A stretch of DNA of 64,000 bases from Duganella dendranthematis (GCF_012849375.1 NZ_CP051684.1:620001-684000), one strand, 5' to 3'. Counted from the stretch's first letter, positions 43,110-53,053 are shown. Notes: a model not told the origin generated them from the sequence alone. Made by a program: numbers and translations.

Positions 43110-45719
43110 ATGAAATCTTTGTTCGCCGCCGCCCTCCTCGCCGCCCTTCCCTGCTTCGCCGCCGAGCGCGCCTACAGCACGCCGCAACTGTTGCTGGCCC
43201 TGCGCACCGACACGCAGACGCTGGCGCGGCTGACGCCGGTCAGCGATCCCGGCTTCGACTTCACGCCGGGCACGCGCGAGGCCGAGCGCAGCGGCAATGG
43301 CTACGCCCATATCGGCGACCTCAACCTGCGACTGCGCAGCGGCGACGGCGCCTGGCAGGACTATTCCTCGTCCAGGGAACGCAAGCCGGTGCGCGTGCTG
43401 GCGGCCGGCCCCGCGCTGGCCGCCGCCGACATCAGCGCCACCTTCGGCGCCGGCCTGCCGCTGACGGTGGAGCGACGCTGGCTCAACGACAAGGGCGCGC
43501 TGGTGCTGCGCTTCACGCTGATCAATCGCTCGGCCCGGCCGGTGGAAATCGGCGGCCTCGGCATGCCGATGGTGTTCGACAACATCATCACCGACCGCAC
43601 GCTGGAGCAGGCCCACGCCAGCGCCAGCTTCGCCGATCCCTACATCGGCCGCGACGCCGGTTACGTGCAGGTGACGCGCCTCAACGGCGCCGGTCCGGCG
43701 CTGCTGGTGCTGCCGGACGGCCATACGCCGCTGGAAGCCTGGCGCCCGATCGACGACAACAGCAAACGCGCGCAGACCGCCGAGGGCTTTTACGACTGGA
43801 CCGTGGCCAGCAAGGCCTATGCGGAAACCGACTGGAAAACCGCCGGCCAGCAATGGAATACGCCCACCAGCCTGACGCTGCAAGCGGGCGAACGGCGCGA
43901 GATCGGCGTGCGCTTTGTCACCGCGCAGTCCATCCGTGCCATCGAGCAGACGCTGGTGGCGCAGCAGCGGCCGGTGGCGATTGGCATCCCCGGTTACGTG
44001 GTACCGACCGACCTGGACGCCACACTGTTCCTGCACAGTGCACAGAAAATCTCCGCCATCAGCGCCGAACCGGCCGGCGCGCTGACTGCCACGCCGGCCA
44101 CAGCGCCAGCCAGCGCCACCGCCAAAGGCTGGCTGCGCTATACCATCAAGAGCCAGGGCTGGGGACCGGCGCGGCTGAACATCACCTACGCCGACCACAG
44201 CGTGCAGACCATCAGCTATTTCATCACCAAGCCGCTGGAACAGGCCGTGGCCGACCTCGGCCGCTTCAGCACCACGCAGCAATGGTTCGATGACAAGACC
44301 GATCCTTTCCAGCGTGCGCCGGCGATCCTGACCTACGACAACGACGCCAAACGCATCGTCACCGACGACACCCGCGTGTGGATCTCCGGCATGAGCGACG
44401 AAGGCGGCGCCGGCAGCTGGGTCGCGGCCATCATGAAACAACTCGACAATCCGGACGCGGCCGAGGTGGCCAGGCTGGAACGCCTGGTCAACGAGACCGT
44501 GCTCGGCAAACTGCAAGTAGCGGAAGGCCCGCAGGCCGGCGCTGTGCGCAAGAGCCTGTTCTACTACGATCCGCAAGCCTTCCCGGCCTATTACGGCGCC
44601 ACGCAAGACTGGAAGAGCTGGACCTCGTGGAACAAGAAGGATGCCGGCGACCTCGGCCGCGCCTACAACTATCCGCACGTGGCGATCGGCCACTGGGTGC
44701 TGTACCGCCTGGCGCGCAACCACAGCGGCCTGGTCACCGCGCACGACTGGCGCTGGTATCTGCAACACGCCTACCAGACCGTGGTGGCGATGGAGCGCGA
44801 CGCGCCCGAATACGCGCAGTTCGGGTTGATGGAAGGCGACGTCTTCGTCGACATCCTGCAAGACCTGCAACGTGAAGGCCTGCAAGCCGAAGCCGCCAAT
44901 ATGGAACGCCTGATGAAGCAGCGCGCCGACCACTGGCGCTCGCTGGCCTACCCGTTCGGCAGCGAGATGGCGTGGGACTCGACGGGCCAGGCCGAGGTCT
45001 ACGCCTGGATGCGCTATTTCGGCTACCAGAAGCAGGCCGACATCACGCGCGAGGTCATCCTCGGCTACGACCCGACGCTGCCAAGCTGGGGCTATAACGG
45101 CAACGCCCGCCGCTACTGGGACTTCCTGTACGGCGGCAAGACGCGCCGCATCGAACGCCAGCTGCACCACTACGGCTCGACGCTGAACGCGGTGCCGTTG
45201 TTTGCCGCCTACCGCGCCAACCCGACCGACCTGCACCTGCTGCGCGTGGCGTACGGTGGCCTGTTGGGCGGCATCACCAATATCGACCAGCAAGGCTTTG
45301 CCTCGGCCGCGTTCCACGCCTGGCCGGACATGATGCGCTGGGACGCCTACAGCGGCGACTACGGCATGGGCTTCTACGGCCACGCCTACGCCACCGCCAC
45401 CTACGTTCTCAACGATCCGGTGTTCGGCTGGCTGGCCTTTGGCGCCAACCTGCGCAATGACGGCGCCACGCTGCACATCACGCCGAAGGACAGCGCCCGC
45501 AGTCGCCTGTTTGTCGCCTCGACCCGCACCTGGATCACGCTGGAAGCCGGCAAGATCGACAGCGCCGATATCGACATCCGCAACGGCGCCATCACGCTGC
45601 ATTTGGCGCCGCGCACGGCATCGACGCCGACCGCGCGCGTGATCGTCGAGCGCGACGGCAAGCGCAACGACGCGCTGGTGACGTTGACAGAGGGAGTGAC
45701 CGCCTGGCGCACCAAGTGA
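43110..45719 (+). CDS. DUF5695-type exported glycoside hydrolase-like protein
   Basis: An 869-residue protein with a signal peptide (MKSLFAAALLAALPCFAA). The N-terminal beta domain (to about 285) matches the preceding gene. A linker leads to a large, probably (alpha/alpha)6-type region with aromatic, acidic motifs: FYYDPQAFPAYYGATQDWKSW, GRAYNYPHVAIGHWVLYRLAR, SEMAWDSTGQAEVYAWMRYFGY, YNGNARRYWDFLYGGKTRRIERQLHHYGS and DAYSGDYGMGFYGHAY. I assign DUF5695 by recollection of family features; a carbohydrate-active role is inference. ATG 43110 is chosen for its AGGA and signal peptide. Confidence 0.82.
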   Translation: MKSLFAAALLAALPCFAAERAYSTPQLLLALRTDTQTLARLTPVSDPGFDFTPGTREAERSGNGYAHIGDLNLRLRSGDGAWQDYSSSRERKPVRVLAAGPALAAADISATFGAGLPLTVERRWLNDKGALVLRFTLINRSARPVEIGGLGMPMVFDNIITDRTLEQAHASASFADPYIGRDAGYVQVTRLNGAGPALLVLPDGHTPLEAWRPIDDNSKRAQTAEGFYDWTVASKAYAETDWKTAGQQWNTPTSLTLQAGERREIGVRFVTAQSIRAIEQTLVAQQRPVAIGIPGYVVPTDLDATLFLHSAQKISAISAEPAGALTATPATAPASATAKGWLRYTIKSQGWGPARLNITYADHSVQTISYFITKPLEQAVADLGRFSTTQQWFDDKTDPFQRAPAILTYDNDAKRIVTDDTRVWISGMSDEGGAGSWVAAIMKQLDNPDAAEVARLERLVNETVLGKLQVAEGPQAGAVRKSLFYYDPQAFPAYYGATQDWKSWTSWNKKDAGDLGRAYNYPHVAIGHWVLYRLARNHSGLVTAHDWRWYLQHAYQTVVAMERDAPEYAQFGLMEGDVFVDILQDLQREGLQAEAANMERLMKQRADHWRSLAYPFGSEMAWDSTGQAEVYAWMRYFGYQKQADITREVILGYDPTLPSWGYNGNARRYWDFLYGGKTRRIERQLHHYGSTLNAVPLFAAYRANPTDLHLLRVAYGGLLGGITNIDQQGFASAAFHAWPDMMRWDAYSGDYGMGFYGHAYATATYVLNDPVFGWLAFGANLRNDGATLHITPKDSARSRLFVASTRTWITLEAGKIDSADIDIRNGAITLHLAPRTASTPTARVIVERDGKRNDALVTLTEGVTAWRTK

Positions 45720-45765
45720 ATTTATTTCGTCCGAGGCAACAAATTCCCTTGCATTTCAAGGCATA

Positions 45766-45798
45766 CTGTACAAAAATACAGACTGTCTATATACACAG
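45766..45798. promoter_or_regulatory. Two LexA (SOS) boxes upstream of lexA
   Basis: CTGT-N8-ACAG occurs twice with perfect half-sites: 45766-45781 and 45783-45798, separated by one base. They end 14 bases before the lexA start, so the repressor would block its own promoter. Double boxes at lexA are known in E. coli and relatives. Confidence 0.93.
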
Positions 45799-45812
45799 GC
45801 TCACCGTACCCC

Positions 45813-46451
45813 ATGCTTAAGCTCACCGCCCGCCAGGAACAAATCCTGAATCTGATCAAGGACGCGATCGAAAACACCGGCTTCCCGCCGACGCGCGCCG
45901 AGATCGCCAATGAACTGGGCTTCAAGTCCGCCAACGCCGCCGAGGAACACTTGCAGGCGCTGGCCCGCAAGGGTGCGATTGAAATCGCCGCCGGCACCTC
46001 ACGCGGCATCCGTCTGCTGGGCGTGCACGCCGAACCGGCCGCGTCGAAAATTCCGGCCGCGCTGATGATGTCGCTGCCGCTGATCGGCCGCGTGGCCGCT
46101 GGCTCGCCGATCCTGGCGCAAGAAAACCTGGAAACCAACTACAACGTCGACCCGGCCATGTTCGCCGCCAAGCCGGATTATTTGCTGAAGGTACGCGGGG
46201 AATCGATGCGCGACGCCGGCATCATGGACGGTGACCTGCTGGCCGTGAAAAAAGTCGATAGCGCCAAGAACGGCCAGATCGTCGTCGCCCGCATCGGCAA
46301 CGACGTCACGGTCAAGCGCTACCGCAAGACCGGCGGCCTGATCGAACTGCTGCCGGAAAATCCGGACTTCAAGATCATCACCGTCGATCCGGAAGCGGAC
46401 GAGTTCGCGCTGGAAGGCCTGGCGGTCGGCCTGATGCGCACCTGGCACTAA
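45813..46451 (+). CDS. lexA: LexA repressor
   Basis: A 212-residue SOS repressor. N-terminal winged HTH ([40 protein letters not shown]), then the self-cleavage domain with the Ala96-Gly97 scissile bond in GRVAAGSPI, catalytic Ser131 ([10 protein letters not shown]) and Lys168 (VTVKRYRK). Two perfect SOS boxes lie directly upstream. The last four bases overlap the convergent SEL1-like gene. Confidence 0.97.
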   Translation: MLKLTARQEQILNLIKDAIENTGFPPTRAEIANELGFKSANAAEEHLQALARKGAIEIAAGTSRGIRLLGVHAEPAASKIPAALMMSLPLIGRVAAGSPILAQENLETNYNVDPAMFAAKPDYLLKVRGESMRDAGIMDGDLLAVKKVDSAKNGQIVVARIGNDVTVKRYRKTGGLIELLPENPDFKIITVDPEADEFALEGLAVGLMRTWH

Positions 46452-47233
46452 CGCTTGATGTTGTTCGGTGCGACATCCCGCACCGATCCGGATGCGGTCG
46501 CGAAGTCCAGTATTTCGCGATCGCGCATTTCCTTGTGACGGGCTGTACGCTCGTTCTCCGTGCTGACATACTCATTGGTGCCAGCCTGCCATGCAGTGCG
46601 CGCGGCAACGATTTTGTCGGCCTGACGCCGGGCATCCTGAATCACTGCGCTGTAGGCGCGGTCCATCTGCGCCGAAGCGCGGCCAATCTCGGCATCGGTC
46701 ATCAGGTTGGACAGGTCGGCGGGAATCGCCTTTCCGGCTGGCAGCAACTCCTGTAGCTTTTGCACGAAGCCGTTGTAGCAGGTCATCCAGGCATCGATGC
46801 CATCCCCGACCCCTTTGATTTCCTGCTTGTTGGTCGAGCGTGCCGGAATGTCCGGCGTGACGCATTTGGCATTGGACAGGGCCACATCGGCGCCGTCATA
46901 ACCCTGCACGTAGTAGTCGATGTCTTTTTGACGGGCCTGGCGTTGTGTGGTCAGCGTCAGGGCGGCCTTGGCCTCGGCGTAGCCGGCGGCACTCGCTTTG
47001 CGGAACCACTCGTCACCCTTGGCGGTATCGGCAGGCATACCTTCGCCATACCAGTAAATCTCGCCCAACCGGAACTGCGCTGCAGGATTACCGGCCGACG
47101 CCAGCTTCACATACAGCGGCATCGCGCCCGCATAATTCTTCGCTTCCATCAGCTTGTTGGCGTCGGTCAATTCGTCAGCCAGTGCGACATTGCCCACGGC
47201 CAGCGCGGCCATCAGTAAAAAAGCGGCTTTCAT
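46448..47233 (-). CDS. Exported SEL1-like repeat protein
   Basis: A 261-residue protein with a signal peptide ([20 protein letters not shown]) and tetratricopeptide/SEL1-like repeats at about residues 20-100: [50 protein letters not shown]. The C-terminal half is helical and carries two cysteines ([16 protein letters not shown]). The ATG at 47233 follows GAGGGG. Function unknown; such proteins often act as scaffolds in the periplasm. Confidence 0.82.
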   Translation of the reverse strand: MKAAFLLMAALAVGNVALADELTDANKLMEAKNYAGAMPLYVKLASAGNPAAQFRLGEIYWYGEGMPADTAKGDEWFRKASAAGYAEAKAALTLTTQRQARQKDIDYYVQGYDGADVALSNAKCVTPDIPARSTNKQEIKGVGDGIDAWMTCYNGFVQKLQELLPAGKAIPADLSNLMTDAEIGRASAQMDRAYSAVIQDARRQADKIVAARTAWQAGTNEYVSTENERTARHKEMRDREILDFATASGSVRDVAPNNIKR

Positions 47234-47341
47234 GGTTACCCCTCGACTTAAGTGCTTAAAAATCAAGTCTATCCAAGAAGGTAACTTTGAGCAAACTAAA
47301 CATATCGCCCGTTGGTTATTCGCCACCGGGGGCAAAAGCAA

Positions 47342-48586
47342 TTAGCAGCCTTCGAGGGCGGTGCAGAAATCATCCAGCAGATCGGCGGTGTCTTCGATGC
47401 CGACCGAGACGCGGATCAGCGATTCGGCAATGCCCATCGAGGCGCGGCGTTCGGCGCCCATCTCGTAGAAGATGGTGTGCGCGACCGGGATGATCAACGT
47501 GCGGTTGTCGCCCAGATTGGATGCCGGAATCGCCAGCTTGAGGCGGTTCAGGAAGTCGAAGCAGTCCAGGCCATCCTTCAGTTCAAAGCTCAGCAGCGAG
47601 CCGTGCGCGCGGAACAGTTCCGAACTGATGGCGTGCTGCGGATGCGACTGCAGGCCCGGATAGTATACTGCGGCGACGCGCTCATCCTTCTCCAGCAACT
47701 CGGCCAGCGCCAGCGCGTTGGCGGTGGTGCGCTGCATGCGCAGGGCCAGCGTTTCGGCGCCGACCGCGATGTGGTGCGCGGCGTCCGGCGCCAGCGAGGA
47801 GCCGAAGTCGCGCAGCGCCTTGGCGCGGATCTGCGCCAGCCCCCATTGCAGCGGCGCGGCTTTCTTGTAGTTCTCGTAGATATTGGGGAAGCGGGTCCAG
47901 TCGTAGGCGCCGGTGTCGGTCAGGCTGCCGCCCAGCGCATTGCCGTGGCCGCCGATCGACTTGGTCAGCGCGTTAACCACCAGGCCCGCCCCCACCGCTT
48001 TCGGCAGGAACAGGTAGGGCGTGGTCATGGTGTTGTCCACCACGTACAGGATGCCGCGCGCCTGGCACAGTTCGCCGATGCGCTTCAGGTCCGCCACTTG
48101 CGTGCGCGGATTGGCGATGGTTTCCACGAAGACCACGCGGGTGTTCTCGGTGATGGCCGCTTCCACATTGGCCACATCGGTCGCGTCCACGAAGGACACG
48201 CCGATGCCCTGGCTCATGGCGGTCTGCCACAGGCTGTTGGTATTACCGAACAAGAAGGCCGACGACACCACATGATCACCCGTGCGCAACAACGCCTGCA
48301 CCACGGCGCCGATCGCGCCCATGCCGGTGGCGAAGCAGATGGTGCCGACACCCTGCTCCATCTTGTTGACCTTGTCTTCCAGGGCCGAGATGGTCGGGTT
48401 GCCCTGGCGGCCGTAGCGGAAGCCCGGTTCCTTGCCCTGGAAAACCGACGCCAGCTGACGCGCATCGGCGTAGCCGAAGGCCACCGAGGTATGGATAGGC
48501 TTGTGCAGCGAACCGTGCTCGATGCCCTTCTGGCGGTCGCCGTGCAGGATGGTGGTGGTGAAGCCGTAGTTCTTCTTGTCGCTCAT
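47342..48586 (-). CDS. Cys/Met metabolism PLP-dependent enzyme (cystathionine gamma-synthase/MetZ-like family)
   Basis: A 414-residue enzyme of the Cys/Met PLP family. Visible: FRYGRQGNPTISALEDKVNKMEQG, CFATGMGAIGAVVQALL, VVDNTMTTPYLFLP (PLP Asp) and LTKSIGGHGNALGGSL with the Schiff-base Lys. Positioned directly after purF, as metZ (O-succinylhomoserine sulfhydrylase) is in Pseudomonas and many betaproteobacteria. The exact reaction (sulfhydrylase, gamma-synthase or lyase) cannot be separated by eye. Three bases separate it from purF. Confidence 0.85.
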   Translation of the reverse strand: MSDKKNYGFTTTILHGDRQKGIEHGSLHKPIHTSVAFGYADARQLASVFQGKEPGFRYGRQGNPTISALEDKVNKMEQGVGTICFATGMGAIGAVVQALLRTGDHVVSSAFLFGNTNSLWQTAMSQGIGVSFVDATDVANVEAAITENTRVVFVETIANPRTQVADLKRIGELCQARGILYVVDNTMTTPYLFLPKAVGAGLVVNALTKSIGGHGNALGGSLTDTGAYDWTRFPNIYENYKKAAPLQWGLAQIRAKALRDFGSSLAPDAAHHIAVGAETLALRMQRTTANALALAELLEKDERVAAVYYPGLQSHPQHAISSELFRAHGSLLSFELKDGLDCFDFLNRLKLAIPASNLGDNRTLIIPVAHTIFYEMGAERRASMGIAESLIRVSVGIEDTADLLDDFCTALEGC

Positions 48587-48588
48587 AG

Positions 48589-50115
48589 TTACGCTTCGCT
48601 GGCTGCCAGGTTCAGGTTCAGCTGCGAACGGCCAGCATCTTCCGGCGCGGCGGCCTTGGTCGGGTGGTGACGCTCGTATTCCAGTTTATCGAGATACTCG
48701 CGGGTCACGTCGCCGGTCACGTAGACGCCGTCGAAGCACGATGCTTCAAAGTTGGTCAACGCCGGATTGACATCCGAAATCGCCCGTTTCAGCGCATCGA
48801 TGTCCTGGTACACCAGGGCGTCGGCGGTGATTTCGCGGCAGACTTCTTCCACCGTGCGACCGTGGGCGATCAGCTCGTCGCGGGTCGGCATGTCGATGCC
48901 GTACACGTTCGGGTAGATCACCGGCGGCGCGGCCGACGCGAAAATCACCTTGGTGGCGCCGGAGTCGCGCGCCATCTGCACGATTTCGCGGCTGGTGGTG
49001 CCGCGCACGATCGAGTCATCGACCAGCAGCACGACCTTGCCCTTGAATTCGTCCGGAATCGCGTTTAGCTTCTGGCGCACGGATTTCTTGCGCGCGGCCT
49101 GGCCCGGCATGATGAAGGTCCGGCCGATGTAACGGTTCTTGATGAAGCCTTCGCGGTATTCCACGTTCAGCGCCAGCGCCAGCTGGATCGCGGCAGGACG
49201 CGACGAATCCGGGATCGGCATGACGACGTCGATCTTCATGTCTTTCAGCTCGCGCTTGATTTTCTCGGCCAGGTACTCGCCCATTTTCAGGCGGGTGGCG
49301 TACACCGAGGCGCCGTCGATGACCGAATCCGGACGGGCCAGATACACAAACTCGAACACGCACGGGTTCAGCGACGGATTGTCGGCGCACTGGCGCGAAT
49401 GCAGCTGCTTGTTGGTGTCGATGAACACCGCTTCGCCCGGCGCGATGTCGCGCACAAAGCGGAAGCCCATGCCTTCCAGCGCCACCGATTCCGACGCGAT
49501 CAGGTATTCGGTGCCTTCGGCGGTTTCATTAATGCCCAGGCACAGCGGACGGATGCCGAATGGATCGCGGAATGCCAGCAGGCCGACGCCGGCGATCTGC
49601 GCCACCGCAGCGTAACCGCCACGCACGCGGCGGTGCAACACGGTCACGGCGTTGAAGATGGTGTTGGCGTCGATCGAAATGCCGACCGTGGCTTTTTCGA
49701 TTTCGTGCGCCAGCACGTTCAGCAGCACCTCCGAATCGGAATCGGTGTTGATGTGGCGGCGGTCATTCTCGAACATCTCTTTTTTGAGCTGTTCCCAGTT
49801 GGTCAGGTTACCGTTGTGGGCCAGCGTGATGCCGAACGGGGCGTTGACGTAGAACGGTTGCGCCTCCTCCTCGCTCGACGAGCCGGCGGTTGGGTAGCGG
49901 CAGTGACCGATACCGGAGTTGCCTTGCAGCGTACGCATGTTACGGGTACGGAAAACGTCGCGCACCAGGCCGTTGGCCTTGTGCATGGCGAACATGCTGC
50001 TGTGATTGGTCGCGATACCTGCCGCATCCTGACCGCGATGCTGCAACAGCAGCAAGGCGTCATACAGCATTTGGTTGACAGGTTGATGGGAAACGACGCC
50101 GACAATGCCACACAT
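48589..50115 (-). CDS. purF: Amidophosphoribosyltransferase
   Basis: A 508-residue first enzyme of purine synthesis, converting PRPP and glutamine to phosphoribosylamine. The N-terminal Ntn-glutaminase begins MCGIVGVVSH with Cys as nucleophile after Met removal, then RYPTAGSSSEEEAQPFYV and GITLAHNGNL. The PRTase domain carries VVLLVDDSIVRGTTSREIVQ, the PRPP-binding motif. It follows cvpA, as in E. coli and most proteobacteria. Confidence 0.96.
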   Translation of the reverse strand: MCGIVGVVSHQPVNQMLYDALLLLQHRGQDAAGIATNHSSMFAMHKANGLVRDVFRTRNMRTLQGNSGIGHCRYPTAGSSSEEEAQPFYVNAPFGITLAHNGNLTNWEQLKKEMFENDRRHINTDSDSEVLLNVLAHEIEKATVGISIDANTIFNAVTVLHRRVRGGYAAVAQIAGVGLLAFRDPFGIRPLCLGINETAEGTEYLIASESVALEGMGFRFVRDIAPGEAVFIDTNKQLHSRQCADNPSLNPCVFEFVYLARPDSVIDGASVYATRLKMGEYLAEKIKRELKDMKIDVVMPIPDSSRPAAIQLALALNVEYREGFIKNRYIGRTFIMPGQAARKKSVRQKLNAIPDEFKGKVVLLVDDSIVRGTTSREIVQMARDSGATKVIFASAAPPVIYPNVYGIDMPTRDELIAHGRTVEEVCREITADALVYQDIDALKRAISDVNPALTNFEASCFDGVYVTGDVTREYLDKLEYERHHPTKAAAPEDAGRSQLNLNLAASEA

Positions 50116-50166
50116 GATGGTGCTCCTGGACTGGACTACAGATTTAAAAACGCAGATTTAAAGAAT

Positions 50167-50655
50167 TCAAAAATTTACATGCTGCGCGATGGCAGCGGGA
50201 AGATAGGGTTTGGCCATCCGTACGCCTTCTTCCGCGTAAGGACTCAACATCGCATGCTTCCAAAAATCCTGTTGTGGCAGCGAGGTCATCCCACTCAAGA
50301 TGACGGCGGCCAGCACAATTACAAGTCCACGGGCAACGCCGAACGCGGCGCCGAGCACGCGGTCGATGAAGCTCAGGCCGCCCGCGTCGAGCAAGGCGTC
50401 CAGCGCCAGCGACAACAGGCTCATCAAAATCCGTGCACCGATAAACAGTGCAATAAAGGCAACGATCAGCCGCAGCACCTCGCCCGGCACCGCCGCCGGC
50501 AGCATCTGCGCCAGCGGCGCCGCGTAGGCATTGGCCACCACGAACGCCACGATCCAGCTCAGCAGCGACAGCACTTCCTTGACCAGGCCGCGCACCAGAC
50601 CAATGATGACCGACGTGGCCAGCACGAAGATCACCAGGTAGTCGAAGAGCGTCAC
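50167..50655 (-). CDS. cvpA: CvpA family membrane protein
   Basis: A 162-residue inner-membrane protein with four hydrophobic helices (DYLVIFVLATSVIIGLVRG, LSLLSWIVAFVVANAYAA, LRLIVAFIALFIGARILM, LGAAFGVARGLVIVLAAVIL). It is the colicin V production/CvpA family, required in E. coli for colicin V export. It starts at GTG 50655, the stop of the SPOR-protein gene being two bases away, so the genes are coupled. purF follows 51 bases downstream. Confidence 0.92.
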   Translation of the reverse strand: MTLFDYLVIFVLATSVIIGLVRGLVKEVLSLLSWIVAFVVANAYAAPLAQMLPAAVPGEVLRLIVAFIALFIGARILMSLLSLALDALLDAGGLSFIDRVLGAAFGVARGLVIVLAAVILSGMTSLPQQDFWKHAMLSPYAEEGVRMAKPYLPAAIAQHVNF

Positions 50656-50656
50656 G

Positions 50657-51685
50657 TCAGACGGTTTCCAGGCGGCCGTCCAGGCCCATGCTGGTCAGCT
50701 TGGCCTTGACCTTCTCGGCCTCTTCCTTGCTGCCGAACGGGCCGACCCGCACGCGGGTAATGCCCGATGGCGTTTTCTGCGTGAACGAGCTGATGCCGGC
50801 GTTTTTCAGTTTGGCGCGCAGTTCGTCCGCCTTGCCCTGGTCGCTCAGTGCGGCCACTTGCAGTACGAATTTCTGCCCCCCTTCGGCCGCCGACGCGGCG
50901 CCCTTGCCTTCCAGGATGGCCAGCGCGCGGGCGTCGTCGGACTTGGACGGCGCAGCGGCCGGCTTGGCTTCGGCGGCCTTGGCGGCTTTGGCTTCGGCCA
51001 GTTTGCGTTCGGCGTCCTTGTCGGCCTTGAGCCTGGCTTCGGCTTTGGCCTCGGCCTGCTTGCGTTCCTGTTCCTGCTTGTAGTCGGCGTCCTGGCGGGC
51101 CTTCAGTTCGCGCTCAGCTTGCGCCTTTGCCATGATTTCCGCGCGGGCGTCCGCCTTGGCTTTGGCTTCCGCCTTGGCGGCGTCCTGTTTGGTGGTATCG
51201 ACGGCGGCGACCACCGGCGCGGCTGCGGCAGTGGCTGCGGCAGTGGTGGTGGCGGCTGGCTTGGCGGCCGGCTTCACGTCCTCGACGATTTCTTCCCTGC
51301 TGTCTAGCGCGGCGTTGGCCGGCACGGTGGCGGCAGGCGCAGGCGCAGGCGCAGCCTCGGCGACCGGCTTGTCCTTGGATGGAATTTTAATTTCGATATC
51401 GGACGCGATCTGCTTGGGCTCGGAGTCGAGCAGCATCGGCAAGCCGACGGCGACGCCCAGCGCCAGCATGATGGCGCCGACCAGCCGGCGGCGCGCGCGT
51501 TTCTTTTCCGGCAACACCGGATCATCCTCTTCGCGGTCGCGCGAGCGGCGCTTGGGACCATCGGCCGACGAAGCGCGCTTGGAGCGGGCGCGTTCCGTTG
51601 CCGCCTGGTCATCTGCGCTGGTGTAATAGCCGCTGTCCTGGCCAGCGTCTTGCTTGTTTTTACCGGATTTCGAGAACAAGCCCAT
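50657..51685 (-). CDS. SPOR domain cell-division/septum protein
   Basis: A 342-residue protein. A charged cytoplasmic start (MGLFSKSGKNKQDAG, KRSRSD-like stretches) is followed by one membrane helix (RRLVGAIMLALGVAVGLPMLL), a periplasmic linker rich in Ala, Lys and Glu (coiled, repetitive AEAKAEARLKAD) and a C-terminal SPOR domain (QKFVLQVAALSDQGKADELRAKLKNAG, TRVRVGPFGSKEEAEKVKAKL). SPOR domains bind denuded septal peptidoglycan. ATG 51685 gives the natural start; the frame is open to 51742. DedD-like context (folC-dedD-cvpA-purF) matches E. coli. Confidence 0.9.
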   Translation of the reverse strand: MGLFSKSGKNKQDAGQDSGYYTSADDQAATERARSKRASSADGPKRRSRDREEDDPVLPEKKRARRRLVGAIMLALGVAVGLPMLLDSEPKQIASDIEIKIPSKDKPVAEAAPAPAPAATVPANAALDSREEIVEDVKPAAKPAATTTAAATAAAAPVVAAVDTTKQDAAKAEAKAKADARAEIMAKAQAERELKARQDADYKQEQERKQAEAKAEARLKADKDAERKLAEAKAAKAAEAKPAAAPSKSDDARALAILEGKGAASAAEGGQKFVLQVAALSDQGKADELRAKLKNAGISSFTQKTPSGITRVRVGPFGSKEEAEKVKAKLTSMGLDGRLETV

Positions 51686-51707
51686 GCGTGATTTCAGTCC
51701 TGTGCGT

Positions 51708-52997
51708 TCAGTGGAGTGAGGATTTTCGTGCCGCCATGACACCAGCCACGGTCAGGAACGATCCAAAGACCACAATTCTATCATCCTCACCGGCCCGGCT
51801 GACGGCATTTGCGTACGCGGCGGCAGGATCATCGAACACATTGATGGTGCGTTCGTCGCGCTCCGGCTGCACCAGTTGCACCTTGGCGGCCAGTTCCGAC
51901 GCACTGGCCGAACGCGGCGACGGCAGCGTCGCCAGGCACCAGTGATCGACGTGCTCGGACATGGCGGCGATCACGCCGTCGATATCCTTGTCCTGCATCG
52001 AACCGAACACGGCGTAGGTGTAACGGTGAAAACCCATATTGCCGAGATTCTGGTTGAGCGCGGCGGCGGCGTGCGGATTGTGAGCGACGTCGAGGATGGT
52101 GGTTGGACGGCCCGGCAACACCTGGAAGCGGCCCGGCAGTTCCACCGTCACCAGCCCGGTGCGCACTTCCTGCGCGCCGACCGGCAATTCCAGCTTGAGC
52201 GCTTCCAGTGCGGCCAGCGCGGCACAGGCATTGAGGATCTGGTTGGCGCCGCGCAGGCTTGGGTAGGCCAGCGAATTGCGGCGCTGGTTGCGGCCGCCGT
52301 AGCTCCACTGCTGCTTGTCGCCGGAATAATTGAAATCGCGGCCCATCAGCCACAAGTCGGCGCCGATGGCTTCGGCGTGGTCGATCAGCGACTGCGGCGG
52401 CACCGGGTCGGAACAGATCGCGGTTTTGCCGGCGCGGAAAATACCGGCCTTCTCGAAGCCGATCTTCTCGCGGGTGTCGCCCAGGTAGTCGGTATGGTCG
52501 ATGTCGACGCTGGTGACGATGGAAACGTCGGCGTCAACGATGTTGACTGCGTCGAGGCGTCCGCCCAGGCCCACTTCCAGGATCACCACGTCCATGCCGG
52601 CTTGCGACAGCAGCTTCATGATCGCCAGCGTGGTGAATTCAAAATAGGTCAGCGTGGTGTCGCCACGGGCGGCTTCGACCTCGTTGAAAGCGGCCACCAG
52701 CACTTCATCGCTGGCCAGGTCGCCATTGACGCGCGCGCGCTCGTTGAAATCGAGGAAATGCGGCTTGATGTACAGGCCGACCTTGTAGCCGGCGCGCAGC
52801 AGGATCGATTCCAGCATCGAGCAGGTCGAGCCCTTGCCGTTGGTGCCGGCCACCATGATGACCGGGCAGCTGAAGCTCAGCTGCAGGCGTTCCTTGACAG
52901 CGAGAACGCGGTCCAGGCCCATGTTGATGACGGTTTCGGCATGGCGCGATTCAAGCAGCGCAAGCCAGGCGGGCAAAGTAGTTGGGAGGTTCGACAT
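51708..52997 (-). CDS. folC: Bifunctional folylpolyglutamate synthase/dihydrofolate synthase
   Basis: A 429-residue Mur-ligase-like enzyme that adds glutamate to dihydropteroate and folates. P-loop motif VMVAGTNGKGSTCSMLE, VGLYIKPHFLDFNERARVNG, VSIVTSVDIDHTDYLGDTREKIGFEKAGI (the metal His and carbamoylated-Lys region) and a C-terminal domain with ILDVAHNPHAAAALNQNL. Length is normal. It follows accD, with a terminator-like hairpin between. Confidence 0.95.
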   Translation of the reverse strand: MSNLPTTLPAWLALLESRHAETVINMGLDRVLAVKERLQLSFSCPVIMVAGTNGKGSTCSMLESILLRAGYKVGLYIKPHFLDFNERARVNGDLASDEVLVAAFNEVEAARGDTTLTYFEFTTLAIMKLLSQAGMDVVILEVGLGGRLDAVNIVDADVSIVTSVDIDHTDYLGDTREKIGFEKAGIFRAGKTAICSDPVPPQSLIDHAEAIGADLWLMGRDFNYSGDKQQWSYGGRNQRRNSLAYPSLRGANQILNACAALAALEALKLELPVGAQEVRTGLVTVELPGRFQVLPGRPTTILDVAHNPHAAAALNQNLGNMGFHRYTYAVFGSMQDKDIDGVIAAMSEHVDHWCLATLPSPRSASASELAAKVQLVQPERDERTINVFDDPAAAYANAVSRAGEDDRIVVFGSFLTVAGVMAARKSSLH

Positions 52998-53010
52998 GAT
53001 GGGACTCTGA

Positions 53011-53053
53011 AATGAAAACGGCGCGCAGGCCGGATGATATCCGATTGCGCGCC
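53011..53053 (-). terminator. Hairpin terminator between accD and folC
   Basis: On the minus strand GGCGCGCA pairs with TGCGCGCC, with an inner CGGAT/ATCCG helix, followed by GTTTTCATTT. It lies about 25 bases after the accD stop. The T-run is short, so read-through into folC is likely. Confidence 0.6.

Noticed and set aside
43098..45602. 834-codon minus-strand frame opposite the DUF5695-type gene
   Set aside because: The plus-strand frame has signal peptide, Shine-Dalgarno and a paralogue next to it; the minus frame is a GC-rich shadow.
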